DNA of 64,000 bases from assembly GCA_035527845.1 (NCBI GenBank), contig DATKZT010000086.1, positions 1 to 64,000 on the forward strand. Direction: 5' to 3'. Source of the DNA: JAUWKC01 sp035527845 (lineage in GTDB: Bacteria; Planctomycetota; Phycisphaerae; Sedimentisphaerales; Anaerobacaceae). The position numbers and the translations under genes are program-made. Shown piece after piece: positions 8,409 through 15,861 of this stretch. Positions within the stretch are counted from its first letter, which is position 1, and each line of letters begins with the position of its first letter. The notes below the pieces were generated by a model, which ran no database searches, was not told the origin of the DNA, and saw only the letters and a list, made by a program, of their open reading frames with translations.

Positions 8409-8714
8409 GTCACCAGTTACCCCCGGAAACCATTACTTTATCGAGCGTTTCAGTATAGCAGATTTATTTTGAAATGCTAAGGTATTTCACGAATCTCCCC
8501 GACCCGCGACCCGTGTTATCTCGACAGCTATATACCCCGCCTGCAACGCAATCAGCACTTTCTCGAACTGGCCTGGGAACCGGTTCTGGCCGGTTGGCGA
8601 CAGTGCAGGACGCACTTCTTGAAATTTCCGCAAGCCAATCGTTGCCTGAGAGCATTTTGCTGCTATCATTATAGTTGAGAATCTCGGTTGATTCTCCATT
8701 GTTCTTGAGGGCGA
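8409..8714. other. Intergenic region between divergent genes
   Basis: About 300 bases separate the start of the PQQ-propeller gene (-) from the antiporter gene (+), so promoters for both should lie here. I see no tRNA, no well-formed terminator and no convincing CDS, only a short CCGGTT-rich imperfect palindrome near 8575-8595. Confidence 0.5.
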
Positions 8715-9680
8715 ATGCAGATGGTGCGAGACTCGCTTGTAATGCTGGTGGGGTTCGTGCTCGTAATCAAGGGCGCAGGCCTTCTGGTGGATGGGGCCTC
8801 AGCGCTGGCGCGGAGGCTGCGGGTATCCGAACTTGTGGTGGGCCTGACGGTTGTTGCATTCGGCACGTCGCTGCCGGAGCTTTTCGTGAACATCGCCGCC
8901 AGCGCCAAAGGCAGCGCGGGCATCGCCGTCGGCAACATACTGGGCAGCAACATCGCAAATATTCTGCTGATTCTCGGCATATCAGGAATAATTCGCCCAT
9001 TGGCCGTCGGCAGGGGCACCCTTTGGAGGGAGATACCGCTGAGCCTGCTGGCGGCGGCCGTGGTGGGCATCCTCGCCAACGACAGGCTCATCGACGGCGC
9101 CGAAACTTCCGCACTCACCCGAATCGACGGGCTGGTCCTTCTGAGCTTCTTCATCATATTCCTCTTTTATTCCTGGGGCATTGCCCGACCGGTCGAAGGA
9201 GCCGACGCCTGCCTGCCCAAAGGCCCATACAAGGCTGCGAGAATAATCCTCTTTGTTTTACTTGGCCTTGCAGGCCTGATTCTCGGCGGCAAGTTTGTCG
9301 TTGACGGCGGCGTCAGTTTGGCAAAGGCGGTCGGCGCAGGCGAGGCGACCATAGGCCTGACGATTGTCGCCGTCGGTACCTCTCTTCCGGAACTGGCAAC
9401 CTCAGCAGTGGCCGCATACAAGAGAAACCCCGAAATTGCCGTGGGCAACGTGGTCGGCTCGAACATATTCAATATCTTCTTCATATTGGGTGTAAGCTCG
9501 CTTATCAGGCCGCTTCCCTTCGAGACGCAGCGCAACTTCGATATTGGCGCGCTGGTTTTTGCGAGCGTGCTGCTGTTCTTTTTTATGTTCACGGGAAAAC
9601 GGAAAATGTTAGACAGATGGGAAGCGGTTGTTTTTCTTGTCCTGTATGCCGCTTACGTCGCGTTCCTTGTGGCGGCCTGA
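8715..9680 (+). CDS. Calcium/sodium antiporter (CaCA family, YrbG-like)
   Basis: A 321-aa protein with the two inverted alpha repeats that define the cation/Ca exchangers: 'FGTSLPELFVNIAASA' with 'VGNILGSNIANILLILG' in the first half, and 'VGTSLPELATSAVAAY' with 'VGNVVGSNIFNIFFILG' in the second. The acidic Glu of each GTSLPE motif is the ion-binding residue of the family. About ten membrane helices are expected. It probably exports Ca2+ against Na+ and may use the sodium gradient made by Rnf (inference). A marC-like gene follows after 38 bases and may be co-transcribed. Confidence 0.93.
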   Translation: MQMVRDSLVMLVGFVLVIKGAGLLVDGASALARRLRVSELVVGLTVVAFGTSLPELFVNIAASAKGSAGIAVGNILGSNIANILLILGISGIIRPLAVGRGTLWREIPLSLLAAAVVGILANDRLIDGAETSALTRIDGLVLLSFFIIFLFYSWGIARPVEGADACLPKGPYKAARIILFVLLGLAGLILGGKFVVDGGVSLAKAVGAGEATIGLTIVAVGTSLPELATSAVAAYKRNPEIAVGNVVGSNIFNIFFILGVSSLIRPLPFETQRNFDIGALVFASVLLFFFMFTGKRKMLDRWEAVVFLVLYAAYVAFLVAA

Positions 9681-9718
9681 GATGATGATTTCGGCTGGAG
9701 ATTGATGGAGACTCTGTC

Positions 9719-10294
9719 ATGATTAAGAACATCTTATTGTCGTTCATACCAATCTTTGTGGCGGTCGATGCCGTGGGAGTACTGCCCATATTCGTCTCGC
9801 TGACGGAGGGGCTGGAGCAGCGGGAGAAATCGAGAATTATTGTTCAGTCGATGGTCACGGCTTGCGGATTGGCCGTAGGCTTTATCCTCATCGGAAAGCT
9901 CGTCTTCCGGGTTCTCGGAATTACGCTCGGAGATTTTATGATAGCGGGCGGCGCCATACTTTTCTCTCTGGCGATTATTGATATCGCCAACCCCACGAAG
10001 AAAAGGCGCCTGCCGGGGCCGGAGCTTGGAGCGGTTCCGCTGGGCACGCCGTTGATAGTGGGGCCTGCGGTCCTGACGACCTCACTGGTAATCATACCCG
10101 AGTACGGACTGTTGCCGACCATGGCGTCGGTTCTGGCAAATATTCTGGTCGCCGGTTTGATCTTCAGGTCTTCTTTCGTGCTGATGAAGTTTCTTGGGCA
10201 GGCAGGGTCCAAGGCCCTGTCCAAGGTGACGAGCCTGCTGCTGGCCGCAATTGCGGTGATGTTGATAAGAAAAGGCTTCGAGCAATTCCTATGA
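9719..10294 (+). CDS. MarC-family integral membrane protein
   Basis: A 191-aa polytopic protein of the MarC/UPF0056 family. It begins with 'SFIPIFVAVDAVGVLPIFVSL', has the mid-segment 'AIIDIANPTKKRR' and the conserved 'GAVPLGTPLIVGPAVLTT', and ends with a hydrophobic hairpin. The length fits the family (about 190-220 aa). The biochemical role of MarC proteins is not established; the old link to multiple antibiotic resistance has not held up. Close spacing after the antiporter suggests a two-gene unit. Confidence 0.88.
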   Translation: MIKNILLSFIPIFVAVDAVGVLPIFVSLTEGLEQREKSRIIVQSMVTACGLAVGFILIGKLVFRVLGITLGDFMIAGGAILFSLAIIDIANPTKKRRLPGPELGAVPLGTPLIVGPAVLTTSLVIIPEYGLLPTMASVLANILVAGLIFRSSFVLMKFLGQAGSKALSKVTSLLLAAIAVMLIRKGFEQFL

Positions 10295-10332
10295 GTGACA
10301 ACTACCGTGTCTTGTGACAGTTCCGCCCGCGG

Positions 10333-11409
10333 CTACCGCCCTTTTGCTTTTGTCCGCTCGGGGGTGGGCGTGCGAATCAGTGATTTTCCCCTGCGATTTG
10401 CAACCTCAAGCGCCTGCAGAAACCGTCGGCAGACCATTCGTCCTAAGCGGGTTCTGCTCGGTGCCGCACGCTTGTCGAGCGGTATTTGCCCGCCGGCCAT
10501 ACTGGCATGGCCCCCGCCCGTGCCAATGCCGCGCACTATCCGGCGAATAATCTCATCCGCCCGACGCTGCGTATCCTGGGTGCGCAGCGACAGCAGCATC
10601 CTGCCGGCGTAAACCCCGTAGCAGAGCGTCCAGCTTAGCCGCTCGTGCCGAAGCAGAAGGTCGGCGACCTCTCCCATCATATCAGCATTGTCCACGTCCC
10701 CAAGGTCACAGACCGCACAATTGGCGTAGGTTCTTGTGCCGGCCAGCGCTGCCGCCAGCATTTGGTAGTAAGCGTCCGGCACCCTGCCGTGCTGGATTTG
10801 CCGCAGCATCCGCTTATTGGCCAGCGGATACAGGGCCTCCATCGCTTCGATGTCCGCCTGCGTGACATCTCTGCCGATATCCTGAGTATCGGAGAGAATT
10901 CCATACAACAGGGCCGTCGCGGTTGGAATATCAGGCACGACCCTGGCGGCGCAGAGATATTGCCAGAGCAGGGTTGAAGTGGCGCCGCATCGGCTGCGGA
11001 TGTCCGTAAAAGCGACGCGGCGAGTAATCTTGCTGATCGGGTGATGGTCGATAACGATGTGCGGCAGCATCCCGGCGGGCAGCGGATTGTTGCCGGTTCC
11101 GGGCTGAGTATCGAGCAGGGCGACGAGGTCGAACTGTTCGGGCTTGACTTCCGTGAAGGGGCGAAAATTGAGGCCCAGGTAATTCACTAATTCGCGGTTT
11201 TCGGCCCGCCCGATGGCGCCGCCGTAAGCAAGAGAGCAACTGAGGCCCGCCGTGCGGTTTGCAAGCTCCTTAAGGGCGACGGCCGCGCCGATGGCGTCCG
11301 GGTCGGGATTGTCCTGCATCACGATTAGCAGACTGCTCTTGCCTTTGAGCAGACCCGTAAGCCTGGCCAGGTTACTTTTCGTTCGGTTGACTTTACGCAT
11401 TGGTCGCAA
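10333..11409 (-). CDS. DHH-family phosphoesterase (NrnA/oligoribonuclease-like)
   Basis: A 358-aa protein with the DHH catalytic motifs 'DNPDPDAIG' (Asp33/Asp35/Asp37 region), Asp100 in 'ALLDTQPG', and 'IDHHP' at 120-124, plus a C-terminal DHHA1-type Gly-rich substrate motif 'GTGGGHASMAGG'. Family members such as NrnA degrade short RNAs or pAp with Mn2+. The exact substrate here is open: the spacing fits cytosolic bifunctional oligoribonuclease/PAP phosphatases rather than RecJ. A second ATG four codons in (11397) is an alternative start. It is transcribed toward the marC-like gene. Confidence 0.85.
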   Translation of the reverse strand: MRPMRKVNRTKSNLARLTGLLKGKSSLLIVMQDNPDPDAIGAAVALKELANRTAGLSCSLAYGGAIGRAENRELVNYLGLNFRPFTEVKPEQFDLVALLDTQPGTGNNPLPAGMLPHIVIDHHPISKITRRVAFTDIRSRCGATSTLLWQYLCAARVVPDIPTATALLYGILSDTQDIGRDVTQADIEAMEALYPLANKRMLRQIQHGRVPDAYYQMLAAALAGTRTYANCAVCDLGDVDNADMMGEVADLLLRHERLSWTLCYGVYAGRMLLSLRTQDTQRRADEIIRRIVRGIGTGGGHASMAGGQIPLDKRAAPSRTRLGRMVCRRFLQALEVANRRGKSLIRTPTPERTKAKGR

Positions 11410-11474
11410 CTGCCTTGTGCCGTAGTTCGGACAATAATTCTGTTAGAGTACCAAATGTCTTCCAAAATCCAAGA

Positions 11475-12515
11475 CTATTGTATATGTTCAGCCGCACCGC
11501 TGCTCTTTGTGAGCTTATATTCCGGCGGTGGAGATATCAAAATGGCCTCGGTATCGGGCAATTTTTCAATCAGGGCGAGGCCTTTTTGCGGTCCCATGAC
11601 GCTTACTGCGGTGGCCAGGGCATCGGCGTCGATTGCATTGCTGCAAATGATGGTCACGCTGGAAAGGCCCTTGCTGCCGCGTCCGGTTTTTGTATCGACG
11701 ATATGACTGTATTTTTCCCCGTCGATTAAAACGAATCGGCGATAGTCGCCGCTGGTGGCAATGGCATCGTCGGTCAATTTCAGAACCAGCGAGGTCTCGC
11801 CCGTAGCGAGCCAGTCTTCAGCTCTATTGGGGTCCTGCAGGCCGATGAGCCAGTGTGTTTTTCCTTTGGTGGGCACGCCGAAGCAGCGGATGTCACCGCC
11901 TATATCCACCATCCCGCCCAGAGCGCCGCCTTTGTACATCGCCTCAATCGCCTTATCGATTGCGTATCCTTTTGCGATGCCGCCCAAATCCAGCCGCATA
12001 CCATCGAAGGCAAATCGCACGCTCATTTGATTCGCATCGAGCAGCAGCTTCTCATAGCCAACCTTCGAGCGGGCCTGATTCAGCTCGGCCTCGGTCGGGG
12101 CGGAGTTTGCCTCCGCCGCCTGCCGCCAAAGGTCCACCAGCGGCCCCACCGTAACATCGAACGCGCCATCCGAAAGCTCGCTGAAGTAAATCGCTTTTTG
12201 CAGGACATCGAAAGTCGCTTCGCTCACCTTGACCGGACGTTCGTAAGCATCGCGATTCACCCTGCTGATTTCCGAATCGCTCTTGTAATCGCTCATCAGC
12301 GCGTCCACGTTGCGCAGCTGTGCAAACGCAGCCTCAACGGCGCTGTTGGCGCCGGACGAATTCTTTGCGACCGCCACCACGCGGGCGAATGTTCCCATGA
12401 CCGCGCGGTATCCGCCGTCCGCCTCGACCGGCGCCTTCGGCCGAGCCAACACCGCCACGACCACAGCCGCCCCAACCACGAGGCCAATCACAATGCGAAC
12501 ATTGTTTTTACTCAT
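11475..12515 (-). CDS. apbE: FAD:protein FMN transferase
   Basis: ApbE attaches FMN covalently to Thr residues of exported flavoproteins such as RnfG/NqrC and RnfD/NqrB. The ATG at 12515, with a GGAAAGG motif upstream, gives 346 aa; the reading frame stays open further upstream only through a dispersed repeat. It has an N-terminal membrane anchor (about 7-25), the 'FSELSDGAFDVTVGPLVDLW' region, 'DLGGIAKGYAIDKA' for FAD/Mg binding and 'SNAIDADALATAVSV' near the end. Its clear local substrates are the SGAT and QATPL sites of RnfG and RnfD encoded about 6 kb upstream. Confidence 0.95.
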   Translation of the reverse strand: MSKNNVRIVIGLVVGAAVVVAVLARPKAPVEADGGYRAVMGTFARVVAVAKNSSGANSAVEAAFAQLRNVDALMSDYKSDSEISRVNRDAYERPVKVSEATFDVLQKAIYFSELSDGAFDVTVGPLVDLWRQAAEANSAPTEAELNQARSKVGYEKLLLDANQMSVRFAFDGMRLDLGGIAKGYAIDKAIEAMYKGGALGGMVDIGGDIRCFGVPTKGKTHWLIGLQDPNRAEDWLATGETSLVLKLTDDAIATSGDYRRFVLIDGEKYSHIVDTKTGRGSKGLSSVTIICSNAIDADALATAVSVMGPQKGLALIEKLPDTEAILISPPPEYKLTKSSGAAEHIQ

Positions 12516-12808
12516 AAAAAACCTTTCCCAATATGCGATTTGATAGCCCATAGCCCTGCAATAATCAATAGAAAATAATCCGTTTGCTCCATTCTCAGTG
12601 CCGGAGCACCGACCTTCATTTCGACCGAAGGACAGCGAAGCGGTCGGGAGGTGAGAAGTTTGTTGGAATAGATTTCTCGACTTCGCTTCGCTTTGCTCGA
12701 AATAAGTTGGAAGGACACGTTCTCGCCGCGGCCAAACTGGAAGAGAGAGGTTTCCCGCGCTGGGTATCACAATCTCCCTGGTTTTCAAAAGCCCACAATC
12801 AACCTATA
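12516..12808. repeat. Intergenic region with a dispersed repeat (12653-12708)
   Basis: Bases 12653-12692 (GAGAAGTTTGTTGGAATAG then ATTTCTCGACTTCG) match in pattern the element at 32199-32263 that interrupts a gene. No other CDS or RNA was recognised here. The promoters of apbE (-) and the radical SAM gene (+) should lie in this gap. Confidence 0.6.
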
Positions 12809-14626
12809 ATGCTTATCGTGACCAAGAAAGATGTGACAATATTAGACGAGGTAATCGACGGGGACTTCCTGCCGTTTGTGCGCAGGCCCAGCCGATACAT
12901 TGGCGGGGAGATAAACCAAATCAAAAAGGACCTTGGGCGGTGCGACGTCACTGTCGCCCTGTGCTTTCCTGACGTTTACGAGGTGGCAATGTCGCACACG
13001 GGCCTCGCCATTATCTACGACATTCTCAACAGCATCGAAGGCGCGGCCGCCGAGCGCGTCTTTGCGCCCTGGACCGACGCCGAGGAGCTGCTCCGCAAGA
13101 AAAACATTCCGCTTTTCAGTCTCGAATCCAAAGCCGCCCTGAAAAGCTTCGATATCATCGGCTTTAGCCTGACAAACGAGCTTTGCTATACGAACGTCCT
13201 GAACATGCTCGACCTTGGCGGCCTCAATGTTCGCAGCAGTCTGCGCGGTGAAGACGACCCTCTGGTCATCGCCGGCGCCGGTATGGCAAACTGCTGCGAG
13301 CCCGTCGCCGAATTCATCGACCTGTTCGTATTGGGCGAAGCCGAAGCGGCGATAGTCGAGCTGATACGACTTGTCAAAGCCGAAAAAGACGCTGGCGGCA
13401 CAAAGCGGCAAATGCTGCTAAAGGCCGCGAAAAAGTTTGACTGGGCTTATGTCCCCGCCCTCTACAAATTCGAGTATGACGGTGACAGGATAAAGTCTTT
13501 TGAGCCAACTCAGCCCGATTTGCCCGCGCAATTCAAAAATGCCGTCGTAGAGGATTTTGAAAACGCGCCCGTTCCGCTGCGTCCGATTGTGCCGTTCGCC
13601 GAGGCCGTGCACGAGCGTGTCACGGTCGAGATTATGCGGGGCTGTCCCGGCCGATGCCGATTCTGCCAGGCAAGCTTCTGCCGCAGACCCATTCGCTATA
13701 GAAGCGTCGAAAAAATCGTCGACATCGCCGAAACCTGTTACCACGCGACCGGCTTCGACACCGTCAGCCTGTTGAGTTTATCAACTGCCGATTATCCTCA
13801 CCTCGAAGAGTTGGTCTCACGACTGCACGCATATTTTCAGGACAAATACGTCGGCCTGTCACTGCCCAGCCTGCGTGTTGACCAGCAGTTGAAGCTCCTG
13901 CCCATCCTCGTCAAATCCGTACGAAAGAGCGGCCTGACCATAGCCGTCGAAGCCGCCGGCGAAAAACTAAGACAAATTATCAACAAGCCCCTGAAAGACG
14001 AGGACCTGTTCGCCGGCGTCGAGGCCGCCTACCGCGCCGGCTGGCAGAAATTGAAACTCTACTTTATGGTCGGCCTGCCCGGCGAAACCGAGCAGGACAT
14101 CAAACAAATTGTAAGGCTGTGCTATGACTTGGCCAGGCTGCGCAAAGAAATTGACAACAAAACCGGCCAAATCAACGTTACCGTAAGCTGGCTCGTCCCC
14201 AAACCTCATACGCCCTTCGGCTGGCTCGCACAAAAACCGCTCAGCTACTTCGAGCACGCAAAGCAGCTGATTCTCGATGAGAAAAGAAACCTCCGCGCAA
14301 GATTCCTCCAGTTCAAATTCCATCGCATCGACCGCAGCATCCTCGAATCGGCCGTCGGCCGCGGCGACAGACGCCTGTGCGATGTGATCGAACACGCCTG
14401 GCGGGACGGCGCAAAATTCGACCTCTGGGACGAATGTTTCAATTACGAAATCTGGCAAAACGGCTTCGAAAAATTCGGCTTAAGACTCGACGCCCTCGCC
14501 CAAAAACAGTTCGCCCCCGATGAGATTCTCCCCTGGCAGCACCTCGGCGGACCTGCCAAAGACTACCTGCTGCGTCACCTGGAGGAAGCGATCAAAGACG
14601 CCGGAGAAAGCACACCAGAATCATGA
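12809..14626 (+). CDS. B12-binding domain radical SAM protein (TIGR03960-like)
   Basis: The ATG at 12809 gives 605 aa. The protein opens with 'FVRRPSRYIGGEINQIKKD', then a cobalamin-binding-like Rossmann region ('VALCFPDVYEVAMSHTGL', 'DIIGFSLTNELCYTNVL'), then the radical SAM core with the cluster motif 'CPGRCRFC' (CxxxCxxC) and 'MVGLPGETEQD'. The C-terminal 'RSILESAVGRGDRRL' segment also fits TIGR03960 proteins. These usually neighbour or fuse to a DUF2344 domain, which is absent here. The reaction is unknown for the family. The frame is open upstream through the repeat, but no homology supports a longer N-terminus. Confidence 0.88.
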   Translation: MLIVTKKDVTILDEVIDGDFLPFVRRPSRYIGGEINQIKKDLGRCDVTVALCFPDVYEVAMSHTGLAIIYDILNSIEGAAAERVFAPWTDAEELLRKKNIPLFSLESKAALKSFDIIGFSLTNELCYTNVLNMLDLGGLNVRSSLRGEDDPLVIAGAGMANCCEPVAEFIDLFVLGEAEAAIVELIRLVKAEKDAGGTKRQMLLKAAKKFDWAYVPALYKFEYDGDRIKSFEPTQPDLPAQFKNAVVEDFENAPVPLRPIVPFAEAVHERVTVEIMRGCPGRCRFCQASFCRRPIRYRSVEKIVDIAETCYHATGFDTVSLLSLSTADYPHLEELVSRLHAYFQDKYVGLSLPSLRVDQQLKLLPILVKSVRKSGLTIAVEAAGEKLRQIINKPLKDEDLFAGVEAAYRAGWQKLKLYFMVGLPGETEQDIKQIVRLCYDLARLRKEIDNKTGQINVTVSWLVPKPHTPFGWLAQKPLSYFEHAKQLILDEKRNLRARFLQFKFHRIDRSILESAVGRGDRRLCDVIEHAWRDGAKFDLWDECFNYEIWQNGFEKFGLRLDALAQKQFAPDEILPWQHLGGPAKDYLLRHLEEAIKDAGESTPES

Positions 14627-14646
14627 CCCGCACCCATTACACCGCG

Positions 14647-14948
14647 CGGCCGTGGAGTATCCCTTGTAATAAGGCCGTTCATCAAGGTAAAATAGGCCGG
14701 TGAATTTGGAGAGAAAGGCAGTGGAACCAATGGCAAATAACAAATCGCGGCCCAGGAAAACGGCTTACCGCTTGCTGATTTGGCTGGGTGTGTTTCTTAT
14801 TGTCCTGGCCGCAGTGTTCCGGACGATAAAGACAATCAGGACCAACAGAGAACTGGCCGGCATCGACGCACCTGGGTTGGTCAGGGCCGTGCGCCAAAGT
14901 GAAAACTGGATACATGATGTGAACAGTTTGCTGATTCGAGTTAATAGC
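14647..14948. repeat. Left copy of ~300-bp direct repeat flanking the glycan island
   Basis: This segment matches 31896-32198 almost end to end, both upstream of and inside the anchored-protein gene; for example CCCTTGTAATAAGGCCGT and GAATTTGGAGAGAAA occur in both. The copies are clearly diverged, so the duplication is not recent. Together they bracket the whole 15862-31836 glycan-degradation island. Confidence 0.85.
14664..14693 (+). promoter_or_regulatory. Candidate sigma-70-type promoter, conserved in both repeat copies
   Basis: A TTGTAA hexamer (14664-14669), an 18-base spacer and TAAAAT (14688-14693). The same hexamers and spacing are kept in the right repeat copy. The predicted transcript start would fall close to the GTG at 14700, so that start would be nearly leaderless, whereas the ATG at 14730 would keep a GGAGAGAAAGG Shine-Dalgarno-like stretch. 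Confidence 0.5.
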
Positions 14949-15770
14949 ACCTGGACGAAAACACCCGAAGGTATCGCTGCCTATCGCAAAGAGTTGAAAC
15001 AGCAATACCCTAACAAGAAAATTGACCCCAACCGGGACTGGGGACTAAAATCCGGCTTTACCGACAGCCTTGAATTCGCCGTCAGACAAAAACCAGGCGA
15101 AAAGAAGTGCCTGAGGCTGCTCAGAGACACACCAGGAAGAATGCGCTTGCTCGAGATCTTCAGTGGCAAAGAACATTTCTCTTACAATAAGTACTTCACT
15201 CCACCAAACGAGTTCTATTTGATAAACGATGCCAATAACATTGCCTGCGAGTTGTTTCTTGACATGAGCTGGCCAAGGGCCCAAGCGCATGTCTTCTGGT
15301 CGGCCCCGATAAGCAATGAGCAGATGCTCAATGAATGGGGCCCAGCCGAAGGCTTTGCCTGTGTCGGGCGCGAAGCCTATCGGGGGGTTGATTGTTACGT
15401 CCTCGAGTGCGAGCCGCCGGCTTTCAGAGGACGAGTTAGACGCTGGTACGTTGGCATAAAGGATTGCTTGCTGTACGGCAATATGCTTCTGGATAGCGGC
15501 GGCGGGAAAACCTTTGAGTATTGGACCCTGGACTACAAAGAGGTCGCACCGGGCTGTTGGTATCCAATGACCCAGGGCTGTGAATTGTATAACCGCAAAT
15601 GGCTCACAGTCTATCAGGATTCCCGCCGCGACCTGAAGGTGACTGAGGTCCGTGTCAACGAGCAATTACCTGACGAGCTGTTCGAGATGCAGTTCGAGCC
15701 GGGCGTCAGAGTGATTGACGAGCGCATCAATCCTTCGCCAATCAATTCGTCGGCTGCCGAACAGCACTGA
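14700..15770 (+). CDS. Unknown membrane-anchored extracytoplasmic protein (LolA-like outline)
   Basis: A 356-aa protein from the GTG at 14700, or 346 aa from the ATG at 14730, which has the better ribosome-binding context. One membrane helix (about 23-42) is followed by a long exported domain. The order of motifs, a substrate-release-like 'RVRRWYVGIKDCLLYGNML' and a final 'LPDELFEMQFEPGVRVID', recalls outer-membrane lipoprotein-sorting (LolA/DUF1571-type) folds, but I cannot assign a family with confidence. A 5'-truncated relative, broken after about 93 residues, lies at 31950-32297. It stands at the left border of the glycan island. Confidence 0.7.
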   Translation: MNLERKAVEPMANNKSRPRKTAYRLLIWLGVFLIVLAAVFRTIKTIRTNRELAGIDAPGLVRAVRQSENWIHDVNSLLIRVNSTWTKTPEGIAAYRKELKQQYPNKKIDPNRDWGLKSGFTDSLEFAVRQKPGEKKCLRLLRDTPGRMRLLEIFSGKEHFSYNKYFTPPNEFYLINDANNIACELFLDMSWPRAQAHVFWSAPISNEQMLNEWGPAEGFACVGREAYRGVDCYVLECEPPAFRGRVRRWYVGIKDCLLYGNMLLDSGGGKTFEYWTLDYKEVAPGCWYPMTQGCELYNRKWLTVYQDSRRDLKVTEVRVNEQLPDELFEMQFEPGVRVIDERINPSPINSSAAEQH

Positions 15771-15861
15771 AAAAGGACGGGAGGATATATGATGCTGAGA
15801 GGAAAGTCAAAAAGTCCTTCGACAGCAAGGGCCAAATTGCAGATTCTGTAAGGAAAACATC

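Noticed and set aside
8487..8699. 70-codon minus-strand frame between the PQQ and antiporter genes
   Set aside because: No ribosome-binding site, no conserved feature, and a similar frame exists on the opposite strand.
12516..12788. Extended N-termini for apbE (92 extra codons) and for the radical SAM gene
   Set aside because: Both extensions run through a dispersed repeat. The internal starts at 12515 and 12809 match the family N-termini, and the apbE start has a good ribosome-binding site.
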